Assembly: GCF_004341625.1 (NCBI RefSeq)
Contig: NZ_SLZG01000011.1
Coordinates: 1 to 64,000 of the forward strand
Origin: Rhizobium sp. BK376
Lineage (GTDB): Bacteria > Pseudomonadota > Alphaproteobacteria > Rhizobiales > Rhizobiaceae
DNA: 64,000 nucleotides
Direction: 5' to 3'
Shown piece by piece: positions 1 to 8,636 of this stretch (its first letter is position 1; each line of letters starts with the position of its first letter). A program made the translations under genes and the position numbers. The notes under the pieces are model-generated. The model did no database searches, was not told the DNA's origin, and worked only from the letters and a program-made list of their open reading frames with translations.

Positions 1-94
1 ATGCAACATGCTGCTCTGCCATCCCATGCACCCTCGTTGGAATGCCAAGGATGGCCGATCATCGTTACCTGAGAGTTAATCTGCCAAAGTAGTG

Positions 95-115
95 CTAGGT
101 CGCGAACTCATAAAC
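95..115 (+). repeat. Left terminal inverted repeat of the IS remnant
   Basis: CTAG followed by a 17-bp arm ending in AACTCATAAAC. The last 11 bp are an exact inverted match to 786-796; the outer six or seven bases have diverged. The arm also supplies the TGA stop of the minus-strand gene at 108-473. Confidence 0.6.
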
Positions 116-473
116 CCGATACATCCCAACGGAGTTGCTCGACAAAAGCGGTAAACCGTCTGGCAGCTCGGCCGGCGGATTCCACTCGCGTCCATTGTCT
201 CTTGGCAATGCCGGTATCGACGTAGCGAAATTCAACGGAGCCGGAAGGCAAGGGCGAAATACGAAGATATGGCCCGCTGTAAGGAGTTGTATCAGTTTGC
301 TGGACACACAGGTCGTGCATCGAGGTCCATCCGAACAGTACGGAGTTGAGCGGCCCCTCCGCAATCAAGCTTGCGACTTGAGCGACCCCCGATAGCGCAG
401 TTTGAAATTCTCGCCCTTCGAGCCCCTGCTTCTCGCGAAGTTTTACAATAATATCATCCCAAGACTTGCTCAT
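108..473 (-). CDS. Hypothetical protein enclosed in the IS remnant
   Basis: A 121-residue protein beginning MSKSWDDIIVKL. I do not recognise the family. It looks like a real protein: mixed composition, an amphipathic N-terminal helix, a middle part with aromatic and glycine residues (LFGWTSMHDL, SGPYLRI), and a basic C-terminal helix. No signal peptide or membrane segment is apparent. The reading frame continues upstream to 698 without a stop, but that extension runs antisense to the transposase remnant, so the ATG at 473 was chosen; an ATG at 491 is an alternative. The TGA stop lies inside the left inverted repeat, so the C-terminus could have been altered by the insertion. It may be a passenger gene or the host gene that was interrupted. 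Confidence 0.55.
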   Translation of the reverse strand: MSKSWDDIIVKLREKQGLEGREFQTALSGVAQVASLIAEGPLNSVLFGWTSMHDLCVQQTDTTPYSGPYLRISPLPSGSVEFRYVDTGIAKRQWTRVESAGRAARRFTAFVEQLRWDVSGL

Positions 474-558
474 GCCGGAAGTGTGATGCATGGGGCCGTT
501 GCCTGTCAAATGTGCGCCTCCTCTTACACAAATGTTTAAAGTCTGATTCAACGGTGGC

Positions 559-807
559 ATGAGCCGATATGATTTGACTGACTTCGAGTGGCGCGTAATC
601 GAACCGCTGCTGCCCAATTTGGGATCAGACCTCTCTTCAGCACATTGCTTTACCGCAAACGGGACCTGATCGAGCGCTTCTTCTCCAAACTCAAGCACTT
701 CCGCAGGATTGCCACACGCTACGACAAGCTGGCCGAAAACTTCTTAGCTGTGGTCCAACTTGCTTCAGTGCGACTGTGGCTTCGAGTTTATGAGTTTACA
801 GCTCTAG
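559..807 (+). pseudogene. IS5-family transposase remnant, internally deleted
   Basis: The ATG at 559 opens a frame reading MSRYDLTDFEWRVIEPLLPN, the typical N-terminus of IS5/IS427 transposases. After roughly 20 residues the similarity stops. From about 643 a different frame carries the family C-terminus (RKRDLIERFFSKLKHFRRIA and a following stretch with TRYDKLAENF). IS5 transposases of this type are about 250 residues; fewer than 80 recognisable residues remain, so the catalytic core is lost. The frame of the C-terminal piece runs through the right repeat to a stop at 833. It cannot encode an active enzyme. Confidence 0.8.
786..807 (+). repeat. Right terminal inverted repeat of the IS remnant
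   Basis: GTTTATGAGTTTACAGCT followed directly by CTAG. It is the inverted partner of the arm at 99-115. The CTAG touches the stop codon (808-810) of the neighbouring acetyltransferase gene, so the element sits immediately behind that gene. Confidence 0.6.
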
Positions 808-1254
808 TCAGAGCGGCTTCCGATATTGAATGAATCCGGAGCGCGCGGCGATGTGGTCGTAAAGTCTCTGGGCGGTGACGTTGGTTTCATGCGTCGTCCA
901 ATAAAGGCGGCCTGCCTTGTTGGCTCTCGCCAAATCTGCCACCGCCTCGATCAGCGCTGCCCCCGTGCCGCGGCCACGCTGGCTTGCGTCGACATAGAGG
1001 TCCTGCAGATAGCATGTCCAATCGGGCAGCCAGGTGGAGCGATGGAAGATCGCGTGCACAATGCCGACAAGTCGGTTCTCGTCGTCGAATGCGCCCAGCG
1101 CGTGCATCGGCTCGGATGCGTCGTGGAAGCGTGCCCAGGTCCGGTCCGTCGTTTCAGTCGGGATTTCGACCTCGTAGAAGCGCTGGTAGCCTTCCCAGAG
1201 AGGCTGCCAGGCGGCGCGGTCCGATGGCTGAAGCGGGCGAATCGTCGTGGTCAT
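808..1254 (-). CDS. GNAT-family N-acetyltransferase
   Basis: A 148-residue single-domain acetyltransferase. The N-terminal strand TIRPLQPSDRAAW is the usual GNAT beta1-alpha1 entry. Residues 85-102 contain LYVDASQRGRGTGAALI, with the RGRGTG pyrophosphate loop that binds acetyl-CoA, followed by a C-terminal strand (GRLYWTTHETN) and helix with the AQRLYDH pattern. The substrate cannot be predicted. The frame stays open to 1413, but the ATG at 1254 fits the family N-terminus and follows the terminator-like hairpin at 1278-1307. Its stop abuts the CTAG of the IS remnant, so the gene itself is intact. Confidence 0.85.
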   Translation of the reverse strand: MTTTIRPLQPSDRAAWQPLWEGYQRFYEVEIPTETTDRTWARFHDASEPMHALGAFDDENRLVGIVHAIFHRSTWLPDWTCYLQDLYVDASQRGRGTGAALIEAVADLARANKAGRLYWTTHETNVTAQRLYDHIAARSGFIQYRKPL

Positions 1255-1277
1255 GAAAATACCTCGCGGCTGATGCC

Positions 1278-1307
1278 CAAAAGAAAACGGCGGGAGAGCC
1301 CCGCCGT
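1278..1307 (-). terminator. Rho-independent terminator of icd
   Basis: On the minus strand, ACGGCGGG-loop-CCCGCCGT is followed by TTTTCTTTT. The arms lie at 1287-1294 and 1300-1307. It sits 43 bp beyond the icd stop and just ahead of the acetyltransferase start, so the two genes are probably separate units. Confidence 0.8.
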
Positions 1308-1349
1308 CAGATGTTTCCTGAGATGCCGGCCCAATCAGGCCAGCCCCAA

Positions 1350-2561
1350 TCAGGCCATGGCCTTCTGGAGGTTCTCGTCGATCTTGTCGAGGAAGGCTGT
1401 CGTGGAGAGCCACGGCTGATCGGGGCCGATCAGCAGCGCCAGGTCCTTCGTCATGAAGCCGGATTCGACGGTGTCGACGCAGACCTTTTCCAGCGTGGAG
1501 GCGAACTTGGCCAGTTCGGCATTGTCGTCCAGTTTGGCGCGGTGTGCGAGGCCGCGGGTCCAGGCGAAAATCGAAGCGATCGAGTTCGTCGAGGTTTCCT
1601 GGCCCTTCTGGTGCTGGCGGTAGTGGCGGGTAACCGTGCCGTGAGCAGCTTCGGCTTCAACCGTCTTGCCATCAGGCGTCAGGAGAACCGAGGTCATCAG
1701 GCCGAGCGAGCCGAAGCCCTGAGCTACCGTGTCGGACTGGACGTCGCCATCGTAGTTCTTGCAGGCCCAGACGTAGCCGCCGGACCACTTCAGCGCCGAA
1801 GCGACCATGTCGTCGATCAGGCGGTGTTCGTAGGTGATGCCGATTTCCTTGAACTGATCCTGGAATTCAGCTTCGTAGACTTCCTGGAAGATGTCCTTGA
1901 AGCGGCCGTCATAGGCCTTGAGGATGGTGTTCTTGGTCGACAGGTAGACCGGCCACTTGCGCATCAGGCCGTACATCATCGAGGCGCGGGCGAATTCGCG
2001 GATCGACTCGTCGAGGTTGTACATGGCCATTGCAACGCCGGCGCCCGGAGCGTCGAACACTTCCTTCTCGATGACCTGACCATCTTCACCGACGAACTTG
2101 ATCGTCAGCTTGCCTTTGCCCGGGAATTTGAAGTCGGTGGCGCGATACTGGTCGCCGAAGGCATGACGGCCGACGACGATCGGCTTGGTCCAGCCGGGAA
2201 CGAGGCGCGGAACGTTCTGGCAGATGATCGGTTCGCGGAAGATGACGCCACCGAGGATGTTGCGGATCGTGCCGTTCGGGCTCTTCCACATCTGCTTGAG
2301 GTTGAATTCCTTGACGCGGTCTTCGTCCGGGGTGATCGTCGCGCACTTGATGCCGACGCCGTGCTTCTTGATGGCGTTGGCGGCGTCGACCGTTACCTGG
2401 TCGTTGGTGGCGTCGCGATTCTCGACGGAAAGGTCGTAGTAGTCGATATCGAGGTCGAGATAGGGATGGATCAGCTTGTCCTTGATAAGCTGCCAGATGA
2501 TGCGAGTCATTTCGTCGCCGTCGAGATCGGCTACGGGGTTAGCGACCTTGATCTTCTTCAT
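1350..2561 (-). CDS. icd: NADP-dependent isocitrate dehydrogenase
   Basis: A 403-residue enzyme that oxidatively decarboxylates isocitrate to 2-oxoglutarate with NADP in the TCA cycle. It belongs to the homodimeric, eukaryote-like IDH class, whose members are about 400 residues. Visible marks are the substrate loop SPNGTIRN near residue 95, the metal-binding aspartates in KNYDGDVQSD near 270, and HGTVTRHYRQHQKG, which forms the NADP site, near 310. The start MKKIKVANP at 2561 is preceded by GAGGCAG at a good distance; the upstream open frame lacks family similarity. It is followed by a strong terminator and appears monocistronic. Confidence 0.97.
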   Translation of the reverse strand: MKKIKVANPVADLDGDEMTRIIWQLIKDKLIHPYLDLDIDYYDLSVENRDATNDQVTVDAANAIKKHGVGIKCATITPDEDRVKEFNLKQMWKSPNGTIRNILGGVIFREPIICQNVPRLVPGWTKPIVVGRHAFGDQYRATDFKFPGKGKLTIKFVGEDGQVIEKEVFDAPGAGVAMAMYNLDESIREFARASMMYGLMRKWPVYLSTKNTILKAYDGRFKDIFQEVYEAEFQDQFKEIGITYEHRLIDDMVASALKWSGGYVWACKNYDGDVQSDTVAQGFGSLGLMTSVLLTPDGKTVEAEAAHGTVTRHYRQHQKGQETSTNSIASIFAWTRGLAHRAKLDDNAELAKFASTLEKVCVDTVESGFMTKDLALLIGPDQPWLSTTAFLDKIDENLQKAMA

Positions 2562-2794
2562 GTATCTGCCTCGTTCTGCTGATGGGACCAATGTCCCGGG
2601 GAGTGGGAATGAAGTCCATGGCGCTATAGCACCGTGTGCCTGGAACGCAAAGCCGCTAGAGGCGTCGGATCGACCTTTTTGCTCTTCACATTCCCTCGAA
2701 CTGCCATGGCATTTTTCGACTGGGCGCCATTGCCAAAGCGGCGGATGCGGATAATCTCGCGCGCAAGTGCTTGGACCATTCACGGATACCCGTC

Positions 2795-3334
2795 ATGCGC
2801 AAATTACTGTCCGCGGCCGCCCTTGGCCTATTCGTCTCGCTGGCCTCCGGAGCGATTGCCGCAGACGCTGTGGCACCTGTCAAAGCCGTCATGGACGCGA
2901 CCGTCGCCAACTGGGCGGGCGGTGACAGCGACTGGCAGGACATTTTCGAGGAATCCAAGCTCAACCAGCTTTACAGCAAGGATTTCATTGAGAAATACAA
3001 GGCGGCCGCGCAGTTTCCGGCGGTCGACGAGGACGGCATCTCGCCCTTCGATTACGATGTGATCGTCGGCGGGGAGGATGCCTGCCCGCTGGAAGATTTG
3101 ACCATCTCGCCGCAAGCGCCATCTAACGGCAAGACGGAAGTGGTCGCCCAGTTCAAGAAATCGACCTGCATGGGAACGGATCCGCAATACCAGGCCTATA
3201 CGAGCGTTCGTTTCGAAGTCCTCGAAGAGGGTGGCAAGGCCGTTATCGACGATATCATGACGACGGATGACAGCGGCAATGTCAGTTCACTCAAGGATGC
3301 AATGCAGGCAATCGTGAAGCAGCAACAGCAATAG
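2795..3334 (+). CDS. Exported hypothetical protein
   Basis: A 179-residue protein with a clear Sec signal peptide: MRKLLSAAALGLFVSLASG, cleaved after an AIAA-type site near residue 24. The mature part has two cysteines (EDACPL and KSTCMG) that could form a disulfide, and an all alpha/beta look similar to small periplasmic proteins of the DUF3828 kind, although I cannot confirm that family. The stop is followed by the FUSC gene after 30 bp on the same strand, so co-transcription is possible. The frame opens at 2771, but the ATG at 2795 places the basic residues and hydrophobic core of the signal peptide correctly. Confidence 0.75.
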   Translation: MRKLLSAAALGLFVSLASGAIAADAVAPVKAVMDATVANWAGGDSDWQDIFEESKLNQLYSKDFIEKYKAAAQFPAVDEDGISPFDYDVIVGGEDACPLEDLTISPQAPSNGKTEVVAQFKKSTCMGTDPQYQAYTSVRFEVLEEGGKAVIDDIMTTDDSGNVSSLKDAMQAIVKQQQQ

Positions 3335-3364
3335 CCTTTTCCTCCCCCTCAATGAAGGACGGGT

Positions 3365-5350
3365 ATGCACCTCGGTCATCAGCTTCGCGATTGGCTGGCC
3401 GCCAATGACCCGGCCTTTTCGCGGCTTCGCCAGGCCACGCGGGTGACGCTGACGATCGCCTTTTCGTTCGTCATCCTGTTTGCGATCCATATCGCTATCG
3501 TGCCGCTTCCGACGATCACCTATGCGCTCGGCATATTGCTTTCGATCCAGGGCGGGCTGACCGTGCGGGATACGCTGCCCTCACAGCAATTGGTCACGAG
3601 GCTGCTCGGCTGTGTCGCCAGCATTGTGGTGGTGATCCTCGCCGCCCTGTTTGTCGATCACCGCTATATTTCCGATTTCGTATTTCTTCTCATAATTTTT
3701 GCTGCCAGCTGGGGGCGGGCGATCGGCGTGCGCTGGAATGCCGTCGGCATGTTTGCCTTCATGTCCTATTTCATGGGCGCGTATTTTCAGCCGAAACTTG
3801 CGGAGATACCGCTTGTTGCCTTCGGTTCCGTCGTCGCTGTCCTCGTAGCCCACGCCGTGCGCATATGGCTCCTGCCCGATGACTGGCGGCGTGATCTGCT
3901 GCGGGCGCTGGAGAGCGTGCGCGGAAGGGTGAACCAGATTCTTGTCGAGCTTGCGGCCGCAGTCTCCGATGGGAAACTTTCCGACGGTGAGCGCAGGGCA
4001 TTGACGCAATCGGAAGAGCGGTTGAAGGAAGCCGTTCTCATGGCGGAGAGCTTTGTGCCCAAGCCTGCGGACAGCGCGTCCAGCGTCGACTCGCCCGATG
4101 CCGAGGTCGCAATGCGGCTGTTCGACATTCACCTCGCCGCCGAGAGCGTCATCGTTCTTAGCCAGCACGCTCCGCCATCCTTCGCACTTGTTCATTCCGT
4201 GATCGATCATGACGAGGCCTTGCTGCGACGCGAGATCGATAGTTGCGAGAGCATGGAGGACAAGGACGGGGCGGAGACGGCGCGAGCGCTGATCTGGCTT
4301 GATGAGGCGCGCAATGCGCTTGGCGAATTGATCCAGCGCGGCCGCGGCACCGGTTTTCGCGCTCTGGAGGCTTCGCAGGCGGCAAGCAGCACGCCCGTGA
4401 CATGGCCGAAATTCTCACTCGACGACCCGGCGACGCGGTCCTCCCTGCAGATTACGCTTGCGACCAGCATTGCGATGATCCTGGGTCTGATGCTGTCGCG
4501 CGAACGCTGGTTCTGGGCCGTGCTTACGGCCTTCCTCGTTTTCAACAATACCAGCTCGCGGGGCGATACCGCCGTGCGGGCGATGCAGCGGTCCGTGGGG
4601 ACTGTGCTTGGCATTGTGATCGGGATGCTTCTGGCGGCTCTGGTGGAAGGACATATGGCCGCCGCCATTGTCCTGTCGGTGATCTCCATCTTCCTTGCCT
4701 TTTATTTCCTGCAAATCTCCTACGGGGCGATGACTTTCTTCATCACCATCGTCCTCTGTCTGATCTACGGGATGACCGGGGCGCTCTCGTTCCACCTTCT
4801 GGATCTGCGGGTGGAGGAGACCATCCTCGGCGCAGTGACAGGAACGCTCGTTGCCTTTTTCGTCTTCCCGGCCAAGACGAGGAGCATTCTCGATACTGCC
4901 CTGCTCAAATGGTTCGACGCATTGCGGGCGCTTTTGAACGCAGCCTTCGGCAACGGATCGGGAATGGAAATCATTCAGCTCTCGCAGAAGCTCGATGCTG
5001 CCTATCGCGATGTTGCCACGGCCGCGCGACCGCTTGGCGCCTCCTGGTATGTGGTCAAGCGACCCGGCCATATCCGCCAGACCCTGGCGATCTTCATGGC
5101 CTGTACCTATTGGGGCCGGATTTTCGCCCGAAACATCGTCGACTCCCGCGATGATCCGGACGGCGAGATCAGGAAAAGCCTCGAGGAGAACCTGAAACGT
5201 ATTGATGCGATCGCGCCGAAGGGGTCGGACTGTTTCTTCGTGCAGCGCAAGACACCACGGACGGCCGGTCAAAATCTGCCGCTGTCGCGTCATGGAAAAC
5301 GTCTCGGGGTGGAGATGGTCGGCTCCATGCTGGATCGCCTCTATCCGTGA
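3365..5350 (+). CDS. FUSC-family (fusaric acid resistance-like) inner-membrane exporter
   Basis: A 661-residue protein with the FUSC/YccS architecture: a first cluster of membrane helices at about residues 25-170, a cytoplasmic alpha-helical region at about 170-360, and a second cluster at about 365-500, followed by a soluble tail. Family members export aromatic acids or related compounds, often with an HlyD-type adaptor; no adaptor gene is adjacent. The second cluster starts ATRSSLQITLATSIAMILGL and includes FWAVLTAFLVFNNTSSRGDT, a segment typical of these proteins. The substrate is unknown. Confidence 0.85.
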   Translation: MHLGHQLRDWLAANDPAFSRLRQATRVTLTIAFSFVILFAIHIAIVPLPTITYALGILLSIQGGLTVRDTLPSQQLVTRLLGCVASIVVVILAALFVDHRYISDFVFLLIIFAASWGRAIGVRWNAVGMFAFMSYFMGAYFQPKLAEIPLVAFGSVVAVLVAHAVRIWLLPDDWRRDLLRALESVRGRVNQILVELAAAVSDGKLSDGERRALTQSEERLKEAVLMAESFVPKPADSASSVDSPDAEVAMRLFDIHLAAESVIVLSQHAPPSFALVHSVIDHDEALLRREIDSCESMEDKDGAETARALIWLDEARNALGELIQRGRGTGFRALEASQAASSTPVTWPKFSLDDPATRSSLQITLATSIAMILGLMLSRERWFWAVLTAFLVFNNTSSRGDTAVRAMQRSVGTVLGIVIGMLLAALVEGHMAAAIVLSVISIFLAFYFLQISYGAMTFFITIVLCLIYGMTGALSFHLLDLRVEETILGAVTGTLVAFFVFPAKTRSILDTALLKWFDALRALLNAAFGNGSGMEIIQLSQKLDAAYRDVATAARPLGASWYVVKRPGHIRQTLAIFMACTYWGRIFARNIVDSRDDPDGEIRKSLEENLKRIDAIAPKGSDCFFVQRKTPRTAGQNLPLSRHGKRLGVEMVGSMLDRLYP

Positions 5351-5437
5351 TCTGGCCGTGATCGGGCCTTGCCGATTGCGCTAAGCGCCGTTATTTCCGG
5401 GGCGAATGCGCCTTGATGGCGGCAAAGGACGGACTTC

Positions 5438-6268
5438 ATGGCAGGCACGAACAGCGAGCTTCAACTTTTGGCCGAAGGGCCGGCGATCATTCTGGTGGAA
5501 CCCCAAATGGGCGAGAATATCGGGATGGTGGCGCGCGCCATGGCGAATTTCGGACTGGCGGACCTGCGTCTCGTCAATCCGCGCGACGGCTGGCCAAACG
5601 AGAAGGCGCAGGCCGCTGCCTCCAAGGCAGACCATGTGATCGAGGCCACCCGCGTGTTCGACACGGTCGAGCAGGCGATTGCCGACCTTAACTTCGTCTA
5701 TGCCACGACCGCACGCTCGCGTGACGGCTACAAGCCGGTGCGCTCGCCGGTTGTTGCTGCACAGACCCTGCGTGCGAAATTTGCGGCGGGCGAGGGGACC
5801 GGCATCCTTTTTGGCCGCGAGCGCTGGGGACTGAACAACGAAGAAGTGGCGCTCGCCGACGAGATCGTCACTTTCCCCGTCAATCCCGCTTTCGCCTCGC
5901 TGAACATCGCCCAGGCGGTGTTGCTGATGTCCTATGAGTGGATGAAATCCGGGATGGAGGATCTCTCCGCTGTGCCGTTTCAGGCGGTCGAGCAGCGACC
6001 TTCAACCAAGGACCAACTGTTCGGTCTTTTCGACCAGCTGGAAGAGGCGCTCGACGCCCGCAATTATTTCCACCCTGCCGGGAAAAAGCCAAAAATGGTG
6101 GACAATCTCAGGGCCGTTCTCTCCCGCCGGGCTTTCACGGAGCAGGAAATCAGCGTGATGCGCGGCGTCATCTCCTCACTCGACCGTTTCTCGCGCAAAG
6201 CTCCGCGCGGCAGCGGCTCACCGGCAAAGCGCAAGGAAGCCAAAGGCGATGACAGCAGCAGCGAATGA
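5438..6268 (+). CDS. trmJ: TrmJ-type tRNA/rRNA 2'-O-methyltransferase (SPOUT)
   Basis: A 276-residue TrmH/SPOUT-superfamily enzyme. The N-terminal motif EPQMGENIGMVARAMANFG (near residues 25-43), the middle FGRERWGLNNEE (near 127-138) and the late NPAFASLNIAQAVLL (near 148-162) are the three knot motifs that bind S-adenosylmethionine. The length and the C-terminal helical extension match TrmJ, which methylates the ribose of nucleotide 32 in tRNAs. The extreme C-terminus is basic. Its last 20 bp overlap the start of murI, which suggests translational coupling. The position specificity is inferred from the family. Confidence 0.88.
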   Translation: MAGTNSELQLLAEGPAIILVEPQMGENIGMVARAMANFGLADLRLVNPRDGWPNEKAQAAASKADHVIEATRVFDTVEQAIADLNFVYATTARSRDGYKPVRSPVVAAQTLRAKFAAGEGTGILFGRERWGLNNEEVALADEIVTFPVNPAFASLNIAQAVLLMSYEWMKSGMEDLSAVPFQAVEQRPSTKDQLFGLFDQLEEALDARNYFHPAGKKPKMVDNLRAVLSRRAFTEQEISVMRGVISSLDRFSRKAPRGSGSPAKRKEAKGDDSSSE

Positions 6269-7049
6269 GCTGAAACCCGTTCTGGTCTTCGATTCCGGTA
6301 TCGGCGGCCTGACCGTGCTGCGCGAAGCGCGCGTGCTGATGCCGGAGCGCAGTTTCATCTATGTCGCTGACGATGCCGGCTTTCCGTACGGAAGCTGGGA
6401 GGAGCAGGCGCTGAAGGAGCGCATCATCGGGCTCTTCGGCAAGCTGCTGCAAGACTATGATCCGGAGATATGCATCATCGCCTGCAACACGGCCTTCACG
6501 CTTGTCGGAGCAGATCTGCGGGCAGCCTTTCCGCAGATGACCTTCGTCGGCACGGTGCCGGCGATCAAGCCGGCGGCGGAGCGGACGCGGTCGGGCCTCG
6601 TCTCGGTTCTTGCGACGCCTGGAACCGTGAAGCGCGCCTATACTCGCGACCTGATCCAGTCCTTTGCGACGCAATGCCATGTGCGCCTCGTCGGATCGGA
6701 AAATCTTGCGCGGATGGCCGAGGCTTACATTCGCGGCGAGACCGTCTCCGACGAGGCCGTTCTTGCTGAAATCGACCAATGTTTTGTCGAGAAGGATGGC
6801 GGCAAGACCGACATCGTCGTGCTTGCCTGCACGCATTATCCCTTCATGGCCAATCTGTTTCGACGACTGGCGCCCTGGCCAGTGGATTGGCTCGATCCCG
6901 CCGAGGCGATCGCCCGCCGCGCTCGCAGCCTCGTGCCGCTGGTTGCCGATGCGGTGCATGCCGAAAACTCCGATTTCTCGGTGTTCACGTCAGGCATGCC
7001 AGATTTTCCGACCAGGCGGCTGATGCAGGGCTTCGGGCTCAGGGCGTAG
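6249..7049 (+). CDS. murI: Glutamate racemase
   Basis: A 266-residue cytoplasmic enzyme that makes D-glutamate for peptidoglycan. The opening VFDSGIGGLTVLRE is the family signature. The two catalytic cysteines are visible in IIACNTA (near residue 78) and VLACTHYPF (near 198). It starts inside the 3' end of trmJ and is followed after only 3 bp by an acetyltransferase gene, so the four genes 5438-8515 may form one transcript. Confidence 0.95.
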   Translation: MTAAANELKPVLVFDSGIGGLTVLREARVLMPERSFIYVADDAGFPYGSWEEQALKERIIGLFGKLLQDYDPEICIIACNTAFTLVGADLRAAFPQMTFVGTVPAIKPAAERTRSGLVSVLATPGTVKRAYTRDLIQSFATQCHVRLVGSENLARMAEAYIRGETVSDEAVLAEIDQCFVEKDGGKTDIVVLACTHYPFMANLFRRLAPWPVDWLDPAEAIARRARSLVPLVADAVHAENSDFSVFTSGMPDFPTRRLMQGFGLRA

Positions 7050-7052
7050 GCG

Positions 7053-7523
7053 ATGGCTGCGAGGGAGCAAATCACCATGCGGAGGCTTGCGCGCGCCGAG
7101 ATGGCAGCGGCAGCGATCGTGCATCGCGCAGCGTTCGACCAGCGTCTTCCCTGGCTTGCCGGCCTGGATACGCCCGACGAGGATTGTGCCTTCTGGAACG
7201 ATATCGTCTTTGCTGAATGCGAGGTATGGGGCGCCGAAGACGGCAATGGACTTGTCGGTGTCATCGCTTTTCGCCAGGACTGGATCGAGCAGCTCTATAT
7301 CCTGCCGGTCGCGCAGGCAAAAGGCGTGGGCACGATGTTGCTTGACATCGCCAAATCCGCACAGCGGAAATTGTTGCTGTGGACCTTCCAAAAGAACGTC
7401 GGTGCACGCCGTTTCTACGAGAGGCATGGATTTGTTTCGATAGAGGAAACGGATGGATCCGGGAACGAGGAGCGTGAGCCGGACGTGCTCTATCGTTGGG
7501 ATGCGGAGAGGCATCGGCTGTGA
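7053..7523 (+). CDS. GNAT-family N-acetyltransferase
   Basis: A 156-residue single GNAT domain. The N-terminus (MRRLARAEMAAAAIVHRAAF) is the usual first strand and helix. The acetyl-CoA loop appears in degenerate form as AQAKGVGTMLLDIAK near residue 100, and the C-terminal WTFQKNVGARRFYERHGF is the classical GNAT end. Its TGA overlaps the GTG start of the next gene in a GTGA junction. Substrate unknown. Confidence 0.85.
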   Translation: MAAREQITMRRLARAEMAAAAIVHRAAFDQRLPWLAGLDTPDEDCAFWNDIVFAECEVWGAEDGNGLVGVIAFRQDWIEQLYILPVAQAKGVGTMLLDIAKSAQRKLLLWTFQKNVGARRFYERHGFVSIEETDGSGNEEREPDVLYRWDAERHRL

Positions 7524-8515
7524 CGCTTATCATTCTCATCGGCGCTTCCGGATCGGGTAAGACGACACTTGCCAAGGCTATCAGCGAGCGTTGGCGAGAT
7601 GAAGTTGATGTTCTCCATTTCGATTCGATCGGCGTCCCGTCCGTCCAGGAAATGACTGCCGTGCATGGATCGCCCGAAGCATGGCAACGTGCGGCCACCG
7701 TCGAATGGATGCGCCGGCTCGCTGACATGGCGAAGGACGGGCTGCACATATTGTTCGAAGGGCAGACGCGCCTGTCCTTTCTTGCGGAAAGTGCTGCAGC
7801 CGCTGGAGGGCTCCCTTATGTGCCTATTCTCGTCGATTGCGACGATGCGACGAGAACGCGGCGGCTTTCGGTGGATCGGGCACAGCCGGAACTGGCAAAT
7901 CCCGACATGATGACCTGGGCGGCATATCTGCGAGCGGAAGCCCAGCAAAGCGGCTGCGAGATATTGGATACGTCTGACCGCGACCTGGACGATTGTTTGG
8001 CCTACCTGCTGGAGCGCTTTCAGAGCCCTGGGTCTCCAGTGAGTGACAATTTGCTTGAGCCGGAAATCCGGCGGGCGGATGTTGCTGATGCTGCTGCAAT
8101 CCGTGAGCTGACGCGCGCCGCTTACACAAAATGGGTGCCGCTGATCGGGCGTGAGCCGTTGCCAATGACGGCGGACTATGAGCAGGCGGTCCGGCATCAT
8201 CTGATCGACCTGCTCTATGCAGGGAGCGGGCTTGCGGCGCTGATCGAGATGGTCGCCGACGAGGGACATCTTCTGATCGAGAACATCGCCGTCTCGCCGC
8301 GGTTTCAGGGGCGGGGATATGGACGTCGGCTGATGCAGCACGCCGAGGACATTGCCGCCGGTCTGAATCTCTGTGCGATCAAGCTCTATACGAACCAGTT
8401 GTTCGCCGAAAATATCGCGCTTTACCGGAAGCTCGGCTATTCCGTCGATGGCGAGGAGCCGTTCAAAGGCGGCGTCATCGTGCACATGAGCAAGCATCTG
8501 CCGGACAACGAATAA
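7520..8515 (+). CDS. P-loop kinase domain fused to a GNAT acetyltransferase
   Basis: A 331-residue two-domain protein. Residues 1-168 form a small P-loop kinase-like domain: Walker A GASGSGKTT at residues 8-16, an acidic position in HFDSIG (33-38), FEGQTRL (79-85), and VDCDDATRTRRL (105-116) resembling an LID arginine region. Residues about 181-331 form a complete GNAT domain with IENIAVSPRFQGRGYGRRLM and the closing ENIALYRKLGYS. The GTG at 7520 has GGAGAGG 8 bases upstream and overlaps the previous stop; a TTG at 7496 would add 8 residues inside the previous gene without a better ribosome site. Substrates of both halves are unknown. I know similar kinase domains as stand-alone proteins of unclear substrate. 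Confidence 0.8.
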   Translation: MTLIILIGASGSGKTTLAKAISERWRDEVDVLHFDSIGVPSVQEMTAVHGSPEAWQRAATVEWMRRLADMAKDGLHILFEGQTRLSFLAESAAAAGGLPYVPILVDCDDATRTRRLSVDRAQPELANPDMMTWAAYLRAEAQQSGCEILDTSDRDLDDCLAYLLERFQSPGSPVSDNLLEPEIRRADVADAAAIRELTRAAYTKWVPLIGREPLPMTADYEQAVRHHLIDLLYAGSGLAALIEMVADEGHLLIENIAVSPRFQGRGYGRRLMQHAEDIAAGLNLCAIKLYTNQLFAENIALYRKLGYSVDGEEPFKGGVIVHMSKHLPDNE

Positions 8516-8636
8516 TCCTTTGTGGGTTTCTCAAATCCAGCCGCGAAAGCCCGCAAAATCTCTGATAGACGACAGCGTAACATTTCTGGAAAATGAGCGT
8601 TCGCGCATCTGAGTCCAATTCGGAAGAGGTCAGGCA

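Larger units (their letters stand above)
95..807. mobile_element. Decayed IS5-family (IS427-like) element with inverted ends and CTAG flanks
   Basis: Two inverted copies of an 11-bp core bound this segment: AACTCATAAAC at 105-115 and GTTTATGAGTT at 786-796. Both ends abut a CTAG tetramer (95-98 and 804-807), the kind of target used by IS427-group IS5 elements. The right half carries the first and last parts of an IS5-type transposase with the middle missing. In intact elements the transposase starts close to the left end; here about 440 bp, including a separate gene on the minus strand, lie between the left repeat and the transposase start. The element is therefore rearranged and not autonomous. 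Family naming is from recalled sequence features; exact ends are inferred. Confidence 0.6.

Noticed and set aside
1311..2582. Long plus-strand open frame antisense to icd (about 423 residues)
   Set aside because: It is a shadow of the icd reading frame with no recognisable domain and no ribosome site.
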